Assembly (NCBI GenBank): GCA_016209985.1
Contig: JACQVB010000140.1
Coordinates: 1 to 37,938 of the forward strand
Source of the DNA: Gemmatimonadota bacterium
GTDB taxonomy: Bacteria > Gemmatimonadota > Gemmatimonadetes > Gemmatimonadales > GWC2-71-9
DNA length: 37,938 nucleotides
Reading direction: 5' to 3'
Below, piece after piece: positions 30,344 to 37,347 of this stretch. Both the position numbers and the translations under genes were made by a program. The notes under the pieces are model-generated. The model ran no database searches. It was given only the letters and a program-made list of their open reading frames with translations, and was not told where the DNA came from. The stretch's first letter is position 1, and every line of letters starts with the position of its first letter.

Positions 30344-31380
30344 GCTCCGCAGAACCGGTGCTCGGCCGGAAGGCCGGTCGCCCCGCACGCCACGCAGCTC
30401 GTCACCGGCGGTCCCCACTGGAACTCGGACGAGCCGCCTTCGGCCGCGCGCGCGCGCAGCAACGCATAGCGCGCCGGCCGTTTCTCCACGAATGCCCGCA
30501 TGCCTTCATGCGGCTCCCAGCTCGCGTAGTGCAGCGAGAGCCAGTCCTGCGCATGCCGCACGGTCGAATACCACACGAAATCCTTGAGCGCATTGACCTG
30601 CTGCTTGGTGTAGCGGGTACATTCGGAGAAGGAGGCCAACAGGTCGCGGGCGAGCGCGTTCACCCGCTCATCGAGCTTGGTGAGATCGAGCGAATAGCCA
30701 TCCTGACCGCGTTCGGCCTTCTTCACTTGGTCGGGGGTCGCCTGCTCGATCCACTCCCCGTTATGCCGGACCGACGGCTCGACGTAATTGACCAGGCCCC
30801 AGCTCTCAGCCTTCCTCGCAGGGACCACCTTATTAAGGAAGAGTATTTCCCGCGCCCGTTTGTCCCCCACCACGAGGGGCAGCCACTGGGTGGCGCCCCC
30901 GCAGGCCACCGATCCCACGTGGGTGCCGACCTGCCGGAGATAGGCATGGTCGGCCATGACGGTGAGGTCGCACGCCAGCTGACTCTCGTTTCCCCCGCCC
31001 ACCGCCATGCCGTTGATGCGAGCGATGACCGGCTTGCCGGTGTTGAGGATGCTTTCGATGTAGCCGCGGAAGAGCGCCATATACTTCCAGTAGTCGCGCG
31101 GCCTTGCGGTGTAGTCGGCCGCGTACTCCTTCACGTCGCCGCCGGTGCAGAAGGCGCGATCTCCCGTGCCGGTCAGCACGATCACGCCCACCCGGTCGTC
31201 GAAGGACGCGTCGCGGAAGGCGGCGGCCAGCTCTTCCAGCGCGGACGTGGAATAGGCGTTGTAGGCCTGCGGCCGGTTCAGGGTGATTCGCGCGATCCCC
31301 TCCGCCTTGGCGTAGCACACTTCCTGAAAGTCGAACTCGGATGCGTCCCGGGACGCGAAGCGCCGGGGCGCCGCGGTCAC
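30322..31380 (-). CDS. oah: 6-oxocyclohex-1-ene-1-carbonyl-CoA hydrolase
   Basis: This 352-residue crotonase-fold ring hydrolase starts at GTG 31380, overlapping the TetR stop. AFCTGGDVKEY and NGMAVGGGNESQLACDL form the active site, and the extended C-terminal region (VKKAERGQDGYSLDLTKLDERVNALARD) is typical of Oah. It hydrates and cleaves the alicyclic ring to 3-hydroxypimelyl-CoA. The last 25 residues carry C-x2-C-x11-C-x2-C (CVACG...CGACG), a zinc-ribbon-like tail I would not expect in Oah. Confidence 0.88.
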   Translation of the reverse strand: MTAAPRRFASRDASEFDFQEVCYAKAEGIARITLNRPQAYNAYSTSALEELAAAFRDASFDDRVGVIVLTGTGDRAFCTGGDVKEYAADYTARPRDYWKYMALFRGYIESILNTGKPVIARINGMAVGGGNESQLACDLTVMADHAYLRQVGTHVGSVACGGATQWLPLVVGDKRAREILFLNKVVPARKAESWGLVNYVEPSVRHNGEWIEQATPDQVKKAERGQDGYSLDLTKLDERVNALARDLLASFSECTRYTKQQVNALKDFVWYSTVRHAQDWLSLHYASWEPHEGMRAFVEKRPARYALLRARAAEGGSSEFQWGPPVTSCVACGATGLPAEHRFCGACGAPRS

Positions 31381-32003
31381 TGGCACGTGAGACCTCCTGT
31401 GAGATGATCGGCGAATTGTGAGCCCAGCTCTTCGGCGTGCAGCGAGCCCTCGGGCCGGTACCAGCGCGCGATCCAGTTGATCGCGCCGAAGATGGCGAAC
31501 GCCGCGATCTTGGAGTTGACCCGCCGGAACTCGCCCTGGGCTATGCCCTGCTCGATCAGCGCGCGCACGCCGTTCTCGTAGCGGTCGCGCCGTTGAATCA
31601 CCTGGGCGGCGTGGGTGGGAGACAGGGCCGTGGTTTCGAACGTGAGCGGGGAGCCCTCGAGCGTTTCGGTCATCACGCGGACGTGCTCCTTGATGACGTA
31701 GCGAAGGCGCGCCGCCGAGGAGGCTTCCCGCTGCAGCGCCTGCCCCAGGATTTGTTCCACTTCCTCCAGCGCTTCCCAGTGGCAGGTGTAGAGAATCGTT
31801 TCCTTGTCGGGGAAGTAGTGGTACAGGGCGGTTTTCTGGACGCCGAGCCGCGCGGCGATGTCGTCCAGCGTGGTGCCGTGGTAGCCCCGCTCGCGGAAGG
31901 CCACGCGCGCGGCGTGGAGGATCTCGCGACTGCGGCGAACGCGCTTCTCCCGGACACGGGCGGAGTGGGACGCGGGCGGCCGACGAAGCGACGACGGCTT
32001 CAC
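31377..32003 (-). CDS. TetR-family regulator of the benzoyl-CoA operon
   Basis: This 208-residue protein has an N-terminal TetR helix-turn-helix (REILHAARVAFRERGYHGTTLDDIAARLGVQKTALYHYFPDKETIL, about residues 26-72) and a ligand-binding helical domain. It is the first gene of the operon and translationally coupled to oah by GTGA. GTG 32003 has GGAGG seven bases upstream. A TGA-N-CG-type palindrome at 32023-32036 just upstream suggests autoregulation, with an aromatic-CoA or similar effector (inference). Azoarcus uses the unrelated BzdR, so the control here differs. Confidence 0.88.
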   Translation of the reverse strand: MKPSSLRRPPASHSARVREKRVRRSREILHAARVAFRERGYHGTTLDDIAARLGVQKTALYHYFPDKETILYTCHWEALEEVEQILGQALQREASSAARLRYVIKEHVRVMTETLEGSPLTFETTALSPTHAAQVIQRRDRYENGVRALIEQGIAQGEFRRVNSKIAAFAIFGAINWIARWYRPEGSLHAEELGSQFADHLTGGLTCQ

Positions 32004-32022
32004 GAAGCGACCTCCGAATGAA

Positions 32023-32036
32023 TGAACGGACGGTCA
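32023..32036. promoter_or_regulatory. Probable TetR operator
   Basis: TGAACG-GA-CGGTCA has arms matching at five of six positions and resembles sites bound by TetR-type regulators of CoA-ester pathways. It lies 20 bases before the TetR start codon, so a bound dimer would block the operon. Confidence 0.5.
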
Positions 32037-32040
32037 AAGA

Positions 32041-32067
32041 TTGAACGCAGGGTAAAATTTCGGTGGG
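32041..32067. repeat. 27-base element shared with 35106-35132, copy 1
   Basis: TTGAACGC..GGTA.AATTTC.G.GGG matches the copy at 35106 at 22 of 27 positions. It lies 38 bases before the TetR start, read on the opposite strand. Both copies are upstream of minus-strand genes, so it may be a shared promoter or activator site, or a boundary of the radical SAM block between them. Confidence 0.5.
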
Positions 32068-32106
32068 GCTCCATGAAGCAGCTACAAAGCCCGGGTGAAG
32101 GCCTCT

Positions 32107-33801
32107 TCACGCCTGTCGCGAGCGCAGACCGCTGGAGTAGTCGGTCCTCGGGAGCTTACCGGTAGAGGGGAAACGTTGCTGCCAGCGCCGCCAACGCGCC
32201 CCGGAGGGGGCATCCGACATCCTGAACGTATGCCTCATCAGCGGCGGGTGCTGGAAGAGACCCAACCGGAGGGTAAGTCCGGTCCAGCAAGCCAGGCCCA
32301 CTGCCCCAATCGCCTGGAGTCGCTCCTTCCAGGTGGGACGCCCCAGCGCCGCATGGAGCCGCTCCTGGAGGTTGCCAATCCAACGCCGTACTTGCGCCGT
32401 CGGCCCGAACAGCCTGCCCGTCAAGAACAGCGGATACGCTTGCCTGAGGTCGCGCGCGATTCGCTCCGCCTTGGCGCGGAGAAACGCGCTCGGGGACTCC
32501 CGGAGCTTGAGGTATCCCTCCAGCCATCGCTCCACCGAACGGTGCAGGACCGGTCCCAACCTCCGGAAATCTTCCTGAAAGCAATGTTGTTGGGCAGCCT
32601 CGATCTGGCCGGGCGTCATCGAGGGATGGCTGACCATCGCGTAGAACCCGCTACCCCGGCGATAAAACAGTTCGGGATTTTCCGCCACCTCGGGAAGGAG
32701 TTTCCCTTCCCGAACGACCTGCTCGTAGAACGGAGTGCCGGGACAAGGGCCGTAAATCAGGAACTGCGTGAGCACCGGGCGCAACGCGAGGAGGCCCGAC
32801 AGCTCCTCTTCGATGATCTCGGGTGTCTGGTAGGGGAAACCCACGATCATGGACGCCAGGATGGTGATGCCGTGCTCGCGGAACTCGCGGAAGATTTCTT
32901 CGACCGGCCGGCCCTTCTGTTTCGCATAGCCGGACCGCGTTCCCTCGTAGCCGATCCACATCCCATCGATCCCCATCTCGAGAATCTCGGTCACTGTGTA
33001 CTGGCTCAGGGCCTTGATGCTGGCGAAAACGAAAATAGAGAGAGGCTGTCCACCCCGGAGAACACATTCCCGGAACGCCATCGCGCGGCGACGATTGAGC
33101 AGAAAATCCTCGTCCAGGATCAGGATGGAGAGCTGGGGATCGACCTGGAGGTAGCGTTCGACCACCTGGTAGAGGTCGGCCCCCGTCGGAAGCAGGCGGA
33201 TATGCTTGCGCTTGAAGAAATGTGACGTGCAGCAGAAGTCGCATCCGTTGGGACATCCCAGGCCACCGAACACGATCCCGGTCCGCGAGACTTCCCTCCC
33301 GAACACCCGGAGGGGGTTGATGATCAGAGGGTGGCGGTAGGGCATCGGGATTTCGCGTGCGCCCAAGAGGCGCCGCATGAAACCGACTCCCTCCTCCCGG
33401 CATATGTGGTCGCCGTAGGGGCGAAGCATCTTATCGGGCGCCACCGTCCCGTACCCGCCCAGCACGATCTGGGACTGGGGCGAGTATTTCCGCACCAGCG
33501 CGACAGCCTCCTTCATGCGGTGATAAGTAGCCAGGACGAACGAGATACCCACGACCGCGTACCCGCGCTTGAGCTCCCGCACCAGCTCCCGCCGGGAGGG
33601 ATACTGGAGCACCACGGTGGGGACCTCGAGGTTCTCGGCGATGTATTCCAGCGAGAACTGGATATGGTGAGAACGAGGGCTGAACAGACCTTGGACGCGG
33701 GTCACTTGCTCGTGGAGCAGCTCGTACCCGACACTCGGGGAATCACCGTGGCGGACCCCGAGGGGACGGCAGACGCTGGTAAGCAGGACCTGGCGCGTCA
33801 A
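32107..33801 (-). CDS. B12-type radical SAM protein, unknown pathway
   Basis: This 564-residue protein has an N-terminal cobalamin-binding-like domain (about 1-135: VVGISFVLATYHRMKEAVALVR, IVLGGYGTVAPD) without a clear DxHxxG His. A radical SAM domain follows, with CPNGCDFC (about residue 185) and an MIVGFPYQTPE segment. The C-terminal 150 residues are Arg-rich with hydrophobic patches. Related enzymes methylate or rearrange lipids and natural products. It starts nine bases after the radical SAM gene at 33811-35097, so both probably serve one pathway. I cannot name the substrate. Confidence 0.8.
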   Translation of the reverse strand: MTRQVLLTSVCRPLGVRHGDSPSVGYELLHEQVTRVQGLFSPRSHHIQFSLEYIAENLEVPTVVLQYPSRRELVRELKRGYAVVGISFVLATYHRMKEAVALVRKYSPQSQIVLGGYGTVAPDKMLRPYGDHICREEGVGFMRRLLGAREIPMPYRHPLIINPLRVFGREVSRTGIVFGGLGCPNGCDFCCTSHFFKRKHIRLLPTGADLYQVVERYLQVDPQLSILILDEDFLLNRRRAMAFRECVLRGGQPLSIFVFASIKALSQYTVTEILEMGIDGMWIGYEGTRSGYAKQKGRPVEEIFREFREHGITILASMIVGFPYQTPEIIEEELSGLLALRPVLTQFLIYGPCPGTPFYEQVVREGKLLPEVAENPELFYRRGSGFYAMVSHPSMTPGQIEAAQQHCFQEDFRRLGPVLHRSVERWLEGYLKLRESPSAFLRAKAERIARDLRQAYPLFLTGRLFGPTAQVRRWIGNLQERLHAALGRPTWKERLQAIGAVGLACWTGLTLRLGLFQHPPLMRHTFRMSDAPSGARWRRWQQRFPSTGKLPRTDYSSGLRSRQA

Positions 33802-33810
33802 CCGGACTGA

Positions 33811-35097
33811 CTACCTCGCACGCTGCAACGCCACGACTTCGGCCTTCGCTGCCTCGGGGAGGGCTTGCGCCTTCGGCACCGTTCGCGCGAACTGGCCGAA
33901 ATGAATGCACTCCTCCAGCCGGCAGGACCACGCCAGCCTGCCATCCCACACGGTCATGTCGGGGCACCCATCGCACATGTTCTGGCGTCCGTCCGCCAGG
34001 ACATCCACCGGTGAAATGATCATGATCGACTGGAGGTAGAGCCGGCGGAACAGGAGGCTGGGAGACCGCAGGGCCCGGAGGAGCGTTCGGCGCAGGCCGG
34101 CGTCGAACGGCCAGAGCAGGAGCATGGATCTCCCCCACCGCGATACCGCCGGTGCGGCGTAGGCGAGATACCGGCCGGTCCACAGATGGTGCCACACCTG
34201 GGCGAGCTCCACCATCTTGCGACCGAGGTACCCGTAGATGCGCTTGCTGGTCCCCAGCCGAACCGACAGGAGCCACTTGAATGAATCGGGCTTCTCCGTG
34301 CCGTTGAGATACGCGGCGGGGGCGAAGTCGGGTATGCGTTCCCGGATCTTGGCGACCACATCGGGGGCCGAGATGTCGATCCGTTGGCCGGTCTCGGCGT
34401 AGGTGAGCGGGGCCATGTCCACCCTAGTCCCGCCCACGTAGTAGTCGAACTGCTTCGGTTCAGCCGGCTCGCGGTAACAGATGAACACCATCACGTGGAC
34501 GATGTCGATGTGCTCCTGGGCCCAGGCGACCAGGTCCGGGATGGCATCGAGCGTGTCCTGATACACGGTGGCGTTGAAGGAGCACGTGAGGCCGCCCACG
34601 CGCGCGACCATCTCGGCAAAGTGAAGCCGGAGGGCATTGTGTTCCTGTTCCGTCTTGCCCTTCCACTTGGGGCGATGCTGCTTGCTGTCGATGTGGAACG
34701 TGAGACCGAAAAGGCCCGCCCGCTTCAGGTCCAGCAGGAGATCCTCCGTCAGGGCGAGGCCGTTGGTGTTGAGAATGGGCTTCCAGCCCCGCTCGGCCAC
34801 CATCCGCACGATGTCCACCACCTGAGGATGGGTGAGGGGGTCGCCGCCCGCGATGGAAATACCATCGGTCTTGCGGTAGCGAGCGAAGACATCGAGGTCC
34901 CGGGCCACTTCATCCAGCGACTTGTGTTGGTTCACATTGGCCCGGTAACACCCTTCACAGGCGAGGTTGCACTTCATCGTCGGTTCAAGCCACGCAATAG
35001 CGTTGTCCGGCAGGGTCCACGGCAGTCGGTACAGTTCGCGGTGGTCGAGTGCTACGGTCACGGTATCCGTCTTTTCCCGTTTATGGTGAAACACCAA
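33811..35097 (-). CDS. Radical SAM protein with C-terminal Cys cluster, unknown pathway
   Basis: The protein has 428 residues if started at TTG 35097; GTG 35061 is an equally plausible start and has a better upstream site. It has CNLACEGC near residue 43, ISIAGGDPL, and a C-terminal auxiliary-cluster-like region MCDGCPDMTVWDGRLAWSCRLEEC. Between them lies a hydrophobic segment (GRSMLLLWPFDAGLRRTLLRALRSPSLLFRRLY), which may associate with membranes. It resembles MoaA/PqqE/HpnH-type enzymes but not closely enough to name. It is probably co-transcribed with the B12-type radical SAM gene. Confidence 0.8.
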   Translation of the reverse strand: MVFHHKREKTDTVTVALDHRELYRLPWTLPDNAIAWLEPTMKCNLACEGCYRANVNQHKSLDEVARDLDVFARYRKTDGISIAGGDPLTHPQVVDIVRMVAERGWKPILNTNGLALTEDLLLDLKRAGLFGLTFHIDSKQHRPKWKGKTEQEHNALRLHFAEMVARVGGLTCSFNATVYQDTLDAIPDLVAWAQEHIDIVHVMVFICYREPAEPKQFDYYVGGTRVDMAPLTYAETGQRIDISAPDVVAKIRERIPDFAPAAYLNGTEKPDSFKWLLSVRLGTSKRIYGYLGRKMVELAQVWHHLWTGRYLAYAAPAVSRWGRSMLLLWPFDAGLRRTLLRALRSPSLLFRRLYLQSIMIISPVDVLADGRQNMCDGCPDMTVWDGRLAWSCRLEECIHFGQFARTVPKAQALPEAAKAEVVALQRAR

Positions 35098-35105
35098 TCG
35101 AGTCT

Positions 35106-35132
35106 TTGAACGCGCGGTACAATTTCAGCGGG
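35106..35132. repeat. 27-base element shared with 32041-32067, copy 2
   Basis: TTGAACGCGCGGTACAATTT followed by CAGCGGG. It sits just upstream of the radical SAM pair on the minus strand, 9 bases from TTG 35097 or 45 from GTG 35061. The latter distance is close to that seen before the TetR gene. It overlaps the last bases of the membrane-protein gene ending at 35125. Confidence 0.5.
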
Positions 35133-35892
35133 ATTCCCGGAGGCGCCGGGCGCCCGGGATCCCGATGTCCTCGACAGCATCGTGGCCCGCTCGGGCCGCG
35201 GCTGGAAGGTCAGGAACGAATCGCCCGGTCAGCGCTCTCTCTGTCTGCCAACCTTTGAGGCCGAGCATCGCCACGATCCATATCGCGAAAAGGGAGGTAC
35301 CCCGGTTGGCGAGCGCCATCCACATCACGCTACCGGGCGGCGACAGAGCCCAGCCGATGACGGTAAGTGCCGTGACCAAGAGCCCGAGAGCAAGGACCCA
35401 GCGACGACTCAAGACCGTCAGGCCGAGCAGCGCGACAGGAACGTAGAGCGTGGCCACGGCCACTCCCAAAGGCATCTGTACGTCCAACTCGAAGACGGCT
35501 GCGACGAGCCCGAAGATCAAGAGGACCGCCAGCCCGCGGGGGAATGTCTGTCGCGCTCCCCTCATCCTCCAGGCCGCAACCGCTCCGAAGACCAGAATCG
35601 ACGCGCTGCGATTGGCCACCGCCATCCACGGAGCCGCCCCGCTGGGGGAGGAGAGATACCCGATCACGGTGAGGACGGTGGATAGAACCAAGAGCGCCAG
35701 CACGGCTCCGGCGGCGCGGACGCGCCAACCCAGCACGATCACCGGAACGTACAGAATCGAGATCGCGACTCCGCGCGGGGTGACGAGGTCCAACGCGAAG
35801 ACGCCTCCGGCCAGCGCCAGGGCGAACACCAGTGGCCACCAGCGCCCCCGCGCCTGTTGGACCCGCGCCCAGGAGACCGCACGGTTGAGCAT
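35125..35892 (-). CDS. Membrane protein with two tandem copies of a sensor-like unit
   Basis: This 255-residue protein has about eight membrane helices in two halves that repeat each other. Half one (residues 23-110) reads FALDLVTPRGVAISILYVP...STVLTVIGYLSSPSG...ANRSASI; half two (115-210) reads FELDVQMPLGVAVATLYVP...VTALTVIGWALSPPG...ANRGTSL. This unit is usually the membrane sensor part in front of histidine kinases, but here no kinase follows; the C-terminus is a short soluble tail. It ends just before the radical SAM pair. Function unknown. Confidence 0.75.
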   Translation of the reverse strand: MLNRAVSWARVQQARGRWWPLVFALALAGGVFALDLVTPRGVAISILYVPVIVLGWRVRAAGAVLALLVLSTVLTVIGYLSSPSGAAPWMAVANRSASILVFGAVAAWRMRGARQTFPRGLAVLLIFGLVAAVFELDVQMPLGVAVATLYVPVALLGLTVLSRRWVLALGLLVTALTVIGWALSPPGSVMWMALANRGTSLFAIWIVAMLGLKGWQTERALTGRFVPDLPAAARAGHDAVEDIGIPGARRLRESR

Positions 35893-35957
35893 CCAGGTAT
35901 GCCCCGCACGTCAACGCGGCAGGCGGCTCCGTCGCGCCGACGGACCAGCATCCCACC

Positions 35958-37055
35958 CTAGCGAGCGTGCTTCACTGTCCCGTCGTGCACCGCCCCAGGT
36001 ACGCGCGCTTCACCTCGATCATGAGGTACGTCGGTCAGGGGGATGGCTTCCCCGCCGAGCATGATGCAGCGCCCCTCGCAGGGCGGCCCGCCCGGGTTGC
36101 CCGGATGAAGGGAGCACTCGCTGAGTGCGGCCGCCTCGTTCCCACCCAGGCCCGACAGATGCACCTGAGCCTCCACGCCGTGCACCGGGCAGACCACCCG
36201 AAACGAAGCCGAGCTCGGCGCCGCCTGGGCATCACTCTGCTTCATGGCCACGATATTGCCCTCGGTATCGAAGACCTGAGCGGGGGCGGCCCGACTGAGC
36301 AGTCTTCCGATCAGGCGGTACACCAGACCGAGAAACACGACAGTCCACGCGGCATATGCGACGTACACGAAGTAACGGGAAATGGGCAGCAGAAAATCCA
36401 AGGCCGGCGTCGTGGACAGCTGGTAGGTACACACCGTATACATCCCCAGAGGGAACACGAGCGACCAATACTGGGGATCGTACCGGAGCGGAATTCGCTG
36501 TCGCACATGGCGCCAGGCACCGAGGGTCAAGAGCAACGGGATCCACCAGGTGGCGGTCACCCACGAGACCAGCGTCAGGCCCGTGAGGAAGGGGACCAGT
36601 TCCTGAAGCAGGCTCCACTCGTGCGCGTGCACGATGAGCGTCGCGCCGGCCAGCGTCGTGATCGCGAGGGCTCCCATGTTGATCCAGTACGCCGGGGTGA
36701 GCGCGTCGGCCACGAGCGGGATGAACGTAAAGCGATAGAAGATCAGCGAGATGATCACAACGTAGAGGACGCAGCCGAGCAGGTACATGGCGGCGGCGAA
36801 CAGGAGTACCACCTCGTCCCACGGCGCCAGAATCGGGGCGGTGAGCGTACCCAAGGCGGACACCGACTGCGTTCCCACCACGGCAATCAGCCAGGTGCCG
36901 TTGATGCCGTGGGCCAGGTCGGGGTTGTCGTCTCGAACGGTGATCGCCGTGAGGAAGCTGTAGGTCAGCAGGAACCACAGCATCACCCCGACGCTGCCCA
37001 GGACGGCGGCGGCGTAGAGGCCGCCGGTCAGGGTCACGATCTGGCTTCCCAGCAT
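35958..37055 (-). CDS. TDT/SLAC1-family transporter, main part of a frameshifted gene
   Basis: This frame encodes most of a TehA/SLAC1-like anion channel or C4-dicarboxylate transporter: about eight helices with ITVRDDNPDLAHGINGTWLI, YWINMGALAITTLAG, ATWWIPLLLTLGAWRH and FPLGMYTVCTYQL. Its N-terminal part lies in another frame (37056-37347). After the last helix comes a 90-residue soluble tail with Cys/His pairs (VVCPVHG, ECSLHP, PPCEGRC) that could bind a metal and is not usual in TDT proteins. The ATG at 37055 is internal to the family alignment, so it is probably not a native start. Confidence 0.75.
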   Translation of the reverse strand: MLGSQIVTLTGGLYAAAVLGSVGVMLWFLLTYSFLTAITVRDDNPDLAHGINGTWLIAVVGTQSVSALGTLTAPILAPWDEVVLLFAAAMYLLGCVLYVVIISLIFYRFTFIPLVADALTPAYWINMGALAITTLAGATLIVHAHEWSLLQELVPFLTGLTLVSWVTATWWIPLLLTLGAWRHVRQRIPLRYDPQYWSLVFPLGMYTVCTYQLSTTPALDFLLPISRYFVYVAYAAWTVVFLGLVYRLIGRLLSRAAPAQVFDTEGNIVAMKQSDAQAAPSSASFRVVCPVHGVEAQVHLSGLGGNEAAALSECSLHPGNPGGPPCEGRCIMLGGEAIPLTDVPHDRGEARVPGAVHDGTVKHAR

Positions 37056-37347
37056 GCAGGTCCCGGCGACGATTCGTAAAGAACGCCGGGCCCCTGGCGT
37101 GATCGGTGAGGTCCTCGACGACGCGTCTGAAGTAGAACGCCAGGCGGAGCGCGGTGAGAACGACCAGCACGCTATACGCGGCGACGTTCAGCCACAGCAG
37201 TGGGTCCGCCAGCCAGACGATGCCCAGCAGGTGTGCCGAGACGGAGACCACGCCGGTCGCCATGACGAGGGCGAAATAGCCGGGGTACAGGCGGGCCACC
37301 GCCTCCCGGAACTCAGGCCCCAGCGGCCCCCTTCGCAGGCTGCTCAC
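37056..37347 (-). pseudogene. N-terminal part of the frameshifted TDT/SLAC1 transporter
   Basis: From GTG 37347 the frame encodes the first helices of a TDT transporter (LYPGYFALVMATGVVSVSAHLLG, then VLTALRLAFYFRRVVEDLTDHA). It then runs out of frame after PAFFT. Removing one base near 37073-37076 joins it to VAGTCMLGSQIVTLTGG in the next frame, restoring a full transporter. The cause is a single-base change, either a real lesion or a sequencing error. The start overlaps the stop of the next transporter by GTGA. Confidence 0.7.
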
